A stretch of 64,000 nucleotides of DNA, from NCBI GenBank assembly GCA_020310875.1, contig CM035437.1, positions 47,055,556 through 47,119,555 on the forward strand, in the 5' to 3' direction. The notes beneath the pieces were generated by a model. The model saw only the letters and a program-made list of their open reading frames with translations, was not told where the DNA came from and made no database searches. Below, in pieces: positions 44,001-54,130 of this stretch. Source of the DNA: Ceratopteris richardii. Taxonomy: Eukaryota > Streptophyta > Polypodiopsida > Polypodiales > Pteridaceae. The translations under genes and the position numbers were made by a program. Within the stretch, counting starts at the first letter, position 1. Each line of letters starts with the position of its first letter.

Positions 44001-46826
44001 AGAGATCACGGGGTATTAGCCTGTTGTGTGGAAGAGGACGAGTACGCGAAGTGGTTGCAATTAGCACATGTAGGTGCATTAGAGCAACACTACTCAAAAC
44101 AACGAACCCTACAAACATTGAGGAGACTTGGAGTATACTGGCCAACTATGGAAGCAGATGTTCATAGGATGTGCAAGGAATGCCCAATTTGCCGCACTAA
44201 GGCACCAGTGGAACATGCCACCCTTTATCGCGTGTCTCTAGTGCCAGATTGGAGCGAGCCATTAGTGGCCTTTCTGAGGACGAAAACATTCCCTCAAGAA
44301 ATGACTCTGGTTAGACAAAGGAGCTTAGAACAAGAGGCGCTAGACTATGCTCTCATTGGAGATAATCTATACAGATGAGGTAAAGATGGGTATCTTAGAT
44401 TGTGTGTCCACGAGAGCGAATATCTGAAGATATTAGAGACTGCTCACCAAGGTGTAGCAGGAGGACACTTTGGTCCAGATGGGGTGTTCAAAGCAATTTT
44501 GTTTGTAGGTCTTTGGTGGCCAACTCTTCACATGGATGCACATACCTATGTGAAGTGGTGTGAGGTTTGTCAACGAACTCAGTATCCCATACGCAAGGAT
44601 GAGATTCCATTGAAACCTATGATGGGTGGACGTGCATTCTCTAAGTGGGGAATAGACTTTGTTGGTCCTATTAATCCCCCAGCTAAGGGTTCACATGCTG
44701 AGTACATCATTGTGGCCACGGACTATCTGACCAAGTGGGTAGAAGTGAAAGCCACTACGAAGAATGATGCTCAAACAATAGCAAAGTTCTTATTTGAAAA
44801 TGTGTTCACTAGATACGGATTGCCAATAGAATTAGTAAGTGATAGAGGCACACACCTCTTGAATGAAGTCATAGAAAACCTTCTCCAAGAATTCTTGGTA
44901 GTACATAAGAAGTCTGCCCTTTATCACCCACAAGCTAATGGCCAGGCCGAGAGCACAAATAAGATCTTATGCAATGTGCTGACTAAATTGGTGACAAACA
45001 GCTACACCACGCTGTTTAGGCATATCGAGTTGCCTATAAAACGGTACTCCAAGCCACGCCCTTTCCGATGGTATTCGGCCAGAATGCAGTGCTAACATTT
45101 GATTTTTTGATACCTACCTTGAAAGTAGCACAAGAGCATGACTGGACTGGCCATGAACTATCCTCTAGAATCTTTGATCTTGAACGTTTAGGTGAGATAC
45201 GATTGAGAGCTGCAATAGGAATCTATGCAGCCAAGAAGAGGCAAAAGGCGTATTTTGATACACATGTGAAGGATAAAGGCTTGAAGGCACGAGACCTAGT
45301 CCTAGTCTACACATTGAAGCAACATGCACGAAAATTGGAGAAAAGAGGCTACGGAACTATGATAATCAATAAGATCTCCACAACTAGCCACTCTAGAAGG
45401 TGACATACTACCAAGTTACATAAGCGGATGTAGAGTCAAGCAATATCAAGAACCACTAACCGAAGAAATGCTTAATCGACTCACTACTGCAAAAAAACGT
45501 AAGGAAGAGGAAAAGCGAATTCGAGAAGAAGCACATACCGAAGCTTTAGAACACATTCGACGAATGAAACTACGAAGAAAAGGTAGAGATCAGTCCATGA
45601 CTGACAATCTTGAAGCTCATGGTTATCACATTGCCATGTGTGAGGCTTCAGGTAAGCGGACCCATACGATAGTTGATCGACGACCTTTTGTGACCCTAGA
45701 AGTAGGACAAGGAAACAATACAAGGAGCGTGAGAGCTTTAATTGATTCAGGAGCCGCCACTAGTGCAGTTTGCCTTTCTTACTACCAACAATTGCAATTG
45801 GAGGTAAAACCCCTAGAAGCATATCTCATAGGATTAGGAGGTGTCGAAACCCCTTGCATGGGAGAGGTGGAGCTTCCCCTCTACATTCAAGAGGTCCTCA
45901 TGCCAGCAAAAGTGCTAGTATGTGAAGATGAGGATCTTACCGAACCTCTTGTATTGGGCCAAGACTGGATCTATGATCACGCAGTCAACCCCAACCTAAG
46001 AAGTGGACTTCTTCAGGCTTGGGTAGGCCAAAGCTATCTTACGATTGAATTGGAAAATCAAGCACTCAACCCATTAGGAAAGGCACCAACTCCTGGTCTC
46101 TCCAGGAATCCACATGAAGATAACGATGATGTTCTTGTCCAGAGTTCTATGGTGCAGAGGATTGTCAATCTTACCGAAGGTACAGGAGTCAATGAGGAAT
46201 TCCCAGCTGTTACAAAGAAGATTCTAAACATACAGACCAAACATCACACGACACGAAGGAGGCCGCTGATCAAGAGGCAGGAGCGCCAACCAGTGCAACA
46301 AGGAGTAACTCATGGCGCGAAGCAGATCTGGATATGCAAGGATGGAAAACCCACGGCTCTAGTAATAGGTTCTCGAGGAGGAACAACACAAGCCACACCA
46401 GCAAGGATACAAGTGAAGGAGTACCCTAGGCAAGCTCCTAGGCATACCACGTCTATTTGGGTCCCTAAGCGGTCAATGAAGGCTAGCCCCAATGCTAGAC
46501 AGATATGGGTGCCCAAGGCCTGTTTATGAGCACAAATAGCTCCAACTCCAATCACGGGCATAATTCAACACTCACAAGTACTCTTGAAAAACAACTCTGG
46601 AACTCTACCTAAACCCCACACTAACACACACTCAATCAAACCTAGGACTGTCTGGAAATGGGTACCCAAAAGGTCCCAAATCCAGCACAATCTCGCTCAT
46701 AAATCTTTACCTGTCTTTAGCTCTAAGAACTACGAATCCCCAATTAAAGTCTGGCGAACTAAATCCTGTATCAAACCCCTGACCCAATTTTGTAAATCCA
46801 TCCACTCTGATATAGGTGCATTCTGA
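41021..46826 (+). pseudogene. G1 pol: PR, RT, RNase H, duplicated HHCC, integrase, second protease, IWVPK tail (broken)
   Basis: In order: RAPTVMIRNED leader; PR1 with ILDSGAGVAIAT (41,290) and ILGRPFM; RT 42,560-43,250 with VSPIVVVPKKNGKL, MPFGLTNAPTTFQRLM and a changed catalytic box (VCVDD instead of YVDD); RNase H with FHVHVDASNYAIG, FFTDHQALLY and RADHLSRL; a first HHCC (44,060-44,200) and a second (44,440-44,570); integrase core GIDFVG, SDRGTH, GQAEST; PR2 with LIDSGAATSA; and a tail ending at 46,826. Stops include 41,269 (CAG>TAG), 41,878 (TGG>TAG), 43,248, 44,376 and 46,527. A deletion after LTKLVTN near 45,000 shifts the frame. It is not functional as is. Confidence 0.88.
45669..46007 (+). 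other. Second retropepsin-like domain (PR2) of G1 pol
   Basis: About 110 codons C-terminal to the integrase. They show DRRPFVTLEV, ALIDSGAATSAV (catalytic-type Asp codon at 45,744), YLIGLGG, GEVELPL and LVLGQDWIYD. This is the retropepsin order: beta strand, DSG(A), flap region, then hydrophobic-hydrophobic-G-x-D-W. The domain is distinct from PR1 at 41,280-41,570 and conserved in G2. It may be an active protease or a non-catalytic dimer or RNA-binding module. Confidence 0.75.
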
Positions 46827-46981
46827 GTCCATTGCATAACCAAAGTATACATATAGGATGACACTAACCTCTAATCATCACTCACATCTATCACAAACAC
46901 TTCACCTCTAACCACTAACCATCTGGATTGTCATGTTAGTATTGTGGAGGGAACACCACTACATCCTGTTTCCTATGCAAC

Positions 46982-47008
46982 ACTAATGTGCCTTTCTTCT
47001 TCTAGCAG
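46982..47008 (+). promoter_or_regulatory. Conserved branch point and splice acceptor before G1 ORF3
   Basis: ACTAATGTG (branch-like CTAAT), then a pyrimidine tract and TCTAGCAG|AT. The same string order occurs in G2 at 60,412-60,437 although the surrounding noncoding DNA has diverged. Splicing the leader ATG (36,131) to 47,009 gives an open frame in register with ORF3. Confidence 0.6.
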
Positions 47009-47026
47009 ATAAGCATCAGAAGTGTC

Positions 47027-49394
47027 ATGGCAGCAGTAGCAAGAACAAGCTCCCAGGCGGGCACTAGTACTCAAAGCAATTGGGAAACCATGCCTGTGGA
47101 AGCTCCACTGACAGCAAGGCCTGAAGAGCTTTTGAATGTGAGAAGAATTCCCATCTCAGATCCACCAAGTGGCCTAATAGAAAGAGTTAAGGGGCATTCT
47201 CACTGGTTCAATGAGATGCCAGGAGATTTGGGAGACGCGGACCACATCTGGGAGTCCAAGTTGGAATTCGGTGGAGTTTGGTGGACATTTCAATTCTTCT
47301 CAAGAGAATTTGAAACCTTACAGAATGCAGCTCCTCTTCAAGATATTTGGCTGAAAGCGGGGTTGCAAGATTATTTTAGTGCAGCTTTGCCTAGACCTGA
47401 TTTTCTGAGGTGTTACTACTTGATTGCCACACTGAAGGCGACATGAGATAAACATCATTCAGGCACATTCCTGGTGCCCTCTCTATCAAACCAGGAGGAA
47501 ATGAAGAAGTTTGAGTTGAATATTACTTTAATTAGGGAAGCCCTTCAGATGTATGGAGCTCATGTACCTTCCGATCGAGATCCTTTGATACCGGAGTCCA
47601 TGAAGAACAATAAAATCAAGAAGTTGAAAGAAATGTGTGCTCTCACCCCCAACATCACCATACCATTACAGATGTGCCTTCAACACTTCACCTTTCCGGC
47701 GCAAGACCGGTTCACCCAGCCTCATAAGAAGATATGGTATGGGTTATACCTAGTAGAGACCGGGAGCTTACCTATGAAAATGCCAGTATGGATCCTTGAT
47801 CAGTTATATGAAGTAGGCAAGCGAGGAGTGAGGAAGCCTACTTTGAATGGCTGCTGCGCCATTACAAGAATCATCGATAGATGCCTGGCTTATGATGTGC
47901 CAATTGCACGAGCCCTCAAGTACTCACAATTGGAATTCTTCCAAGGGCGGAAATCAGGGGTCCAACCCACTAAAAGAATGTGTGGATCACTTTCACAGGT
48001 TCTAATTCCTCGTGAAGTAACCACAGAAGCCTCCAGTAGAGAAGAAGGACAAGTAGCCCCTTTCACAATCCATCTTCAAGGACCCCAATCAAGAAGCATG
48101 GTACAACCCACTCCATCAGCCCCCCCACTACCCACAGATGCAGAGTTTGCATCCATGGCTCCACTGCCAGAAGACCCATCTTTTGACTTTGAAAGCTTCT
48201 TGCAGACAACTCACTTATCTGAGAGTGAGCTCTTCTCAGACACGGACGGCCCCGACTCATCATCCCAGAGAGGACGGACACAAAGTGCGGCTAGAAGGGT
48301 GCATTGGGAAGATGAGACACAACATCCTCACGCTGAAAGCACACAGAATCAGGAAGAAGCACAAGGGAAGGAATTAGAGGAGAGTGAGGAGGAAGCTCCT
48401 GCCTACATGGCACAACTTAAACGACTATACAAAACGATCAAGAAAGTGTAGAAGAGGCATAAGATGTCAGAAGAGGCCAATAGAGCACTGGTAAACCAGA
48501 TGCTACAAGCGGAAAATGTAGACCCTCAATTTGTAGAATCATTGAACCTTTTAGCAGATACCTGTGGGATAGTGGAAGCCATGAGGACCATGGTATCGTA
48601 ATACCCCACAATATGACCAACGAAGGATTGATACGCGATCGCGAAGGGGCAAAATGATTCAAATGGAAGTCTCTACCGCACTTCCTACCACCACTCAAGA
48701 AGATGTTCACATGGCTAGCCCATCCAACAGTGATGAACCAGATGTACATATCCAGGTACCATCTCCACCATCACCTCCCCTCCAGCCCTCAGAACCCCTC
48801 ACCACTAGCCATTCTGAACAACCAGTATTAGCCATTAGTGAAACTATAACACACACCACCATTTCTCCATCCGCCCCTTTACCTCCACCCACCAGTTCCA
48901 ACCAACTTTCTGAACCCCATATAGGTAACCCTTCATATTTCCCTACCCTTGGACAACTACTTGCCACTACCCAAACCTTAACTCACCCATTTCCATTCAC
49001 CAATACTATTCCTCTTTCCCAACCCCGAACCATTGAACCCATTTTGACCTCCACAGAGCCTACACAAGTCACCCTACCTCTGTTCTTGGCAAACCTGGTG
49101 GAGCAAATTCAGAATTACAGGAGAAAGGCCCATTCCCACCCCACCTCCCCCACATTCATGACAACCACTAACACACCACCCACCATCCCTGTGTTCACTA
49201 TTCACACTTCACACACTATCACATCCGATCCCATGGACATTTCACCACCCACAGGAGCACCCACCACCACGTCTGTTCCAACATCATCACATTTCACTTC
49301 ACTCATAGGCACTTCATCCACCTCTCCCTCCCCCATTTCCCGACCCTTTGCATTTCCCACCTCTACCCCTTGTTGGAAGCAACCAGAGGCATAG
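47027..49394 (+). pseudogene. G1 ORF3 (post-pol ORF), broken and C-terminally truncated
   Basis: Starts MAAVARTSSQAG. The conserved N-terminal domain includes HSHWFNEMPGDLGDADHIWE, FQFFSREFETLQN, LQMCLQHFTFPAQDRF, HKKIWYGLYL and LNGCCAITRIIDRCLAYD. All have close counterparts in G2 ORF3. A TGA at 47,444 and a TAG at 48,449 (Trp in G2) interrupt it. The Pro/Ser/Thr-rich part continues in a shifted frame at 48,654-49,394 (SDPMDISPPTG matches NDMDISPPTA of G2). The coiled-coil C-terminus seen in G2 is missing. No signal peptide or membrane segment is seen, so an envelope role is not supported. Function unknown. Confidence 0.75.
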
Positions 49395-49455
49395 AAGACG
49401 CGGAAGCATGTAAATACGGAGCAGGAAGCTAGTGGAATCTTTTTTCAAAGAATCA

Positions 49456-50012
49456 TGTTTTAGAAATACTTTTCAAAAACCTCCAACAGTGATTTTTATC
49501 ACTATTGTAACATATGTAACATAGAAAAACCCTTTTCTTAATTTCTAGCTCCATTTTGTGCAAGCTGAGGAGCCCTCGAGCTTGAGGAGCTTAGGTAGAA
49601 TGAGCGTATCAATTTTCGTTATTTTTAGACACCGTTTACCCTTCCAAATAACATCTAGGACCTAATTTTTAACTATGCCGGTCACTAGATGTTAAACTAG
49701 TCAAAACTAGTCTAGAAACTATAAAAAGAGCTAGAGAGCTCCTTTTTGAGGTTAGCTTGTTTGAGGTTAGAGTTATTTTGAGCTTGTAATAGTGTTCTTG
49801 AGTAATAGAGTTAATTTCTCACCTTCCATTGTGTCTTGCTTGTCTCTTCATAGTGTGTGTGTATGTGTGTGTGCATCTCTATGCTTCTCACCTTCACTCT
49901 CACTTCATCTCACATTCACGATCTTCATATCACTCCTATCTCTTCTGCGGATTGACATTAAGGAGGTGGAGCTTCTTAACGTGGTTCTCACCATTGTGCT
50001 AGAGCAACACCA
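49456..50012 (+). repeat. G2 5' LTR, possibly also the 3' LTR of G1
   Basis: About 557 bp from TGTTTTAGAAATAC to AGAGCAACACCA, directly before the G2 PBS. Its left neighbour is the end of G1 ORF3. No second LTR and no clear TSD separates the two elements. Left boundary approximate. Confidence 0.78.
49720..49727 (+). promoter_or_regulatory. G2 LTR candidate TATA box
   Basis: TATAAAAA, followed by GAGCTAGAGAGCTC, shared in position with the G1 LTR. Confidence 0.7.
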
Positions 50013-50016
50013 AATT

Positions 50017-50035
50017 TGGCGCCGTTGCCGGGGAT
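50017..50035 (+). promoter_or_regulatory. G2 primer binding site (Athila/Tat type)
   Basis: TGGCGCCGTTGCCGGGGAT, four bases after the LTR end. Confidence 0.92.
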
Positions 50036-50055
50036 CGAGTCTAGGACGAATGTGT

Positions 50056-50065
50056 GATGGTAAGA
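50056..50065 (+). promoter_or_regulatory. Conserved splice donor after a leader ATG (G2)
   Basis: GATG|GTAAGA at the same distance from the PBS as in G1. Joined to 60,438 it gives an open frame in register with ORF3. Confidence 0.6.
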
Positions 50066-50779
50066 GTATAGCAAGAAGTAGCGTTGGAAGGTAAAAATTT
50101 CAGTTTTTGTTGTTGTTTTTACTTAGTTTTTAGTGTTTTTCACCTCCCCCGCACTCCATCTTCATCACCGCATCATCATCTTCATCTCCAAAAAAATCAA
50201 AAAATTCACCATATCCACCCATTCTCCTCATTTCCCCTCATTTGTGCATGCGAGAGAGTGAGAGAGAGCTTTTGTGCTTGCATGTGCTTTTGTTTTCTTG
50301 AGTTTTCTTGCAGGTATAGAGCTCCAGTGCATCAGGAAAGCTTGGAAAAGGTCTAGCAAGGGCAATCAAGGGCAACCAAGGCAAGGCAGTGAAGGGCATA
50401 AAGCTTGGGAAGCGCGGCTTCTTGGGCATCAGAGCAACCAGAAAAGCTGACTCGAGGTTGGAATATTACTCAACCCCCTCAATCAATTCGTAGCTTAAGA
50501 TAAACGTTAGTATTGTGGATTTAAGAGGATAGGAACGCCTCAAGTTCAAGAGAATTAAATTTATCAAGTCCAAGACTAAAGATAAAGGTGTGTGACACGA
50601 AAACCTAAAGGAAAGAACATAAGTCTGACGGAACGAGAACTCAAAGTCCCATGGAAAGGCGAATTCCTGACGCATACATTAAGACAAGAATCTAAAGAAA
50701 TCTAAAAAGAATCAAGAAAGTAATAACAAAGAATCATTGACGATCTGAGCGTGTACTGAGTGTGCAAGGAAGAAAATTA

Positions 50780-53700
50780 ATGAACCTTAGATCGGGCAAA
50801 CATATAGGTAAGTCAGATTGACAAAGCCTTAGATCATCAGAGGCAAGTGTAAGAACTACTGCACGATCGTGGGCTCAACAATTGAACACTAGTTATCCCT
50901 ACAAGAGTTCAGACACTAGTGATTCAGAAATGGCATTTAGCACAGAAAGACCAGAAGGAGGGTCAAATGTAGCCTATTTAGAAAAACCAGAAGGACCCTA
51001 TAGAACGCAACTAGAGTTTCTCCGAACCAACCGATTAGGTGCTCGCATCTATGAGGATGGTTTGCGAAGGCAAGTGATGCAAATGCACAACCCCGATCAA
51101 CCCATTGGATTGGAACGTCCAGTGGTGAAATTTGAGAGAGACACGTACATAGACAAGGAAGGAACTATGTACATCTTAAGTACGCAGCCAAACAATACCA
51201 ATGAGTTTGGCGTGATTCAGCTAGAGACGGAAACTAAATCTCAAGGAAAGGAACCATTAAAAGAGCCTAGAACACCTAGAGGGAAATCTGTACTGACACG
51301 AGTACTAATCCCAGAATGGATCCCTTAGGACAACAGAAGCATAGAGTTGTTTGTAAATAAAGAAACTGATGAAGCCTTTTGGAGATACAAGACAGAACTA
51401 CTTAGTGAGGTAGGTATCATCACTATATACGAGTTCAAGGACCCGGATACACCTGGAAAGGTTGTATACCTGGATGAGACTTTAGAAAGAGTCTTTGTGG
51501 TGCCTGACCACGCTAAAAACACATACACATGGAGAGGTGAATTGGTATTCCCTCCATCTAGAACGAACATGAATACAAGTCAACAAGGGGCAGGAACATC
51601 CTCAGCCCATGGCATGCAAAGAGAGAGAAATAAAGAGAGACCGGAAGTAAGCTTTAATCACCCCATGGGGAGAGATAGAACAACCACGTACACTAATAGA
51701 GCGGATAGACAAAGAGATCATGGAATACCAGGTGGTAGAGATGATTTTCCTCTACCTAGACCACGTGAACACGCAAGAATATTGAGACCCACTCAGTTAG
51801 TGAAATCCATGAAAAATTACTTTGATGGGACAGGAGATCCCTATGACCATGTCGCTGAATTCAAGCAAGTACTAAGAGCAGAACAAGTCGAAGACATGTT
51901 CACGCAATACAATGCATTTGGGCTAACGTTAAAAAATACAGCTTTAACTTGGTTCCAACCATTGCAACAAAGGCAATTTAGAGACATCCATCACTTTTTA
52001 GAGTCATTCATCACTGAATTCTCTAAAAGTCGGATTAGACATGACACGTCTTCGTTGATTCATAGCTTTAAACAGACCCCTCAGGAAACAATCAAACTGG
52101 CAGGACGTAGGTTTAGACAATATGTTGAACGATGTCCAATGCAAGAGCTACCCTCACAAGCTAAGCAAGTGTCATTGTTTCTAGATGGCTTGTTGAGCTC
52201 TAAACTACGCTCCTACGTGTACCTAAAAGAACCCAGAACGCTAGAGCAATGTATAAGAATTTGTATAGACATTGAGGACAACTTAGGAGACGAGTTGGAA
52301 CTCTCAAAGGTCTATAAGGACTCAGACTGTTCATCTCTAGCATCCACAAAATTGTCTAGCTCAATAGAAGACCTTGCAGAAAAAGTGGCTCAGAAACTAG
52401 GAGTTTCTAGTAAACCTAGGGTGCTAACAAACAAGCATTGTTACACCTGTGGTGGAAATCATATGGCAAATGTGTGCCCCAATGCACCACAACCTCAAGT
52501 CAACCCTAGTGGCCAATACTGCACAATTGAGAGAAGATACACGAATCATACGGCTCAGGACTGCCCATACAACAAACAAACCGTGAGACAGAACTACCCG
52601 CAAGCATACGCACAGCCAGGTAGGTATCAAGGCCAATACAATGCTCAGCCTTATTACTATAGGCCTCCTCAGAACTACCCATACCAGGCTCAACAGAGAC
52701 CTCAACCCGTCTTAGCTCAGCAGCCATCCCCACCAGCGAATGTCATCTAAGTCAAATATACTGCTGCAGAAGAGAACCTAAGTAGGGCCTTAGTGCCTTC
52801 TTCACCTTTGATCACAGAGAGTGACCCGAACTCAAACAATTTTGACTCTACGCATGTAGATAGTCCACCCGCATATTACACGGAGTCACCAGAACATGTG
52901 GAGACATATCATTACGATAGTCCACCAGTGGAACCTAGCTGGAAGCCAGACTATGCTAATGTGATGTACACAAACCCAAATCCACGGCCCCAAGTAAGAC
53001 AACAGAGACCCCTGGGCCCTAGAGGACCATGCTTTAGGTGTCAAGGAGATCATTTCATAAAGGATTGTCCACATCCCCCGATATCAGGACAATCACAGTA
53101 CTATAACATCCAAGGCTTTTGCACCGATTGTGGCAATGAGCACATCATAAAAGATTGTCCTAAGAACCCTGTTAATGCTTCGAATGTGACACCGATCAAC
53201 GTGATAGGTATTGTAAATAACGCAGATGGATCCAACCCTACATACGTGCCTATCCAAGCTATCACAAGAGCCCAGGCGCTCTTACAGAACCAACAACTTA
53301 ATCAAGGGAAAGTAGCTGGAAGTAGTGAAGTTGCAGAATCTAGCAGTAAAAAGACAAAATCTTGGAAAGATTCTAGAGAAAGAATTAAGAGAAAATGGAG
53401 TAAAAAGATAACTGAGTTGGAAGGAAGTTTAAAGGAATCTAGAGCCAAAATCTTAGAATTGACTTCACAGGACTTGAATCAAGAGAATCCAGCTCAAAAA
53501 TCAGGATCAGTTTTAGCGGAACCCATACCAGAAAATCTAGACATGATGTTTCGTGCATATCAGGCTAGATTAAAAGAGGGACCTCAGGTAGCTGAAATGA
53601 GCAAAAACTACCCTCGAGCTGATCTAGAAATTGAGAGAACTAAACTTTGCATGAAGATGGTAGAACTAGCACAAGCTTTGTTCGAAGCCTCTAGATATCT

Positions 53701-54130
53701 TAATTGGAATAACATGGCAAAACCTGAACTACACTTTCAAGGACTAATGGAGAGGCTAGAATACTTGATAGAGAGCAAAGAGAAAAAAAATGAGCATAGG
53801 AACCCTATTGTCCCAGAGACACAGGAAAGGAATGCACCATCCCTGTCTCAAGTACCCAATACAGAAAGTCAAGACAATCTGTCTTCCATACATAGGTACT
53901 CACATGAATTTTTGAGAGAAATCCAAGAAGAGAAATGGAGAAAAGAACAAGGAACCCATCCTCCTATTCAAGAAATAGATGACTTGCAGGAACAATTTCC
54001 CCAAGACATCCCCTCTATTTACGATGAGGTAGAGGAGGAACAACTGAGTGAACACACAGCTTTGAATCTAATTCTTTACAAGAGTTACCTCAGTTCACAG
54101 GACCTTGGGAAGCAAAGTCTATTAATATGA
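50780..54130 (+). pseudogene. G2 gag: one 1,116-codon frame with three point stops
   Basis: The start at ATG 50,780 (MNLRSGKH) is chosen because the frame is conserved with G1 from this Met. The frame stays in register to TGA 54,128-54,130. It carries TGA at 50,819 (Arg in G1), TAG at 51,326 (CAG Gln in G1) and TAA at 52,748. Features in order are: N-terminal region (KPEGPYRTQLEFLRTNRLGA); Retrotrans_gag (MKNYFDGTGDPYDHVAEF, SFKQTPQETIKLAGRRFRQY); knuckles CYTCGGNHMANVC, degenerate CTIERRYTNHTAQDC, CFRCQGDHFIKDC and CTDCGNEHIIKDC; and a long charged helical tail. Without the stops it would be a very large gag. Confidence 0.9.

Larger units (their letters stand above)
35555..50012 (+). mobile_element. 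G1: Athila/Tat-like Ty3/gypsy element, decayed
   Basis: LTR, PBS, long leader with minisatellite, gag, pol and ORF3, followed by an LTR of the related G2 type. Pol order is PR, RT, RNase H, integrase, which is Ty3/gypsy order. The PBS type and an ORF after pol fit the Athila/Tat side of the family. G1 and G2 are about 80% identical in conserved protein regions. The LTR at 35.6-36.08 kb and the one at 49.46-50.01 kb share only about 70-75% by eye. It is therefore unclear whether both ever belonged to one insertion. Left boundary approximate. Confidence 0.8.
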
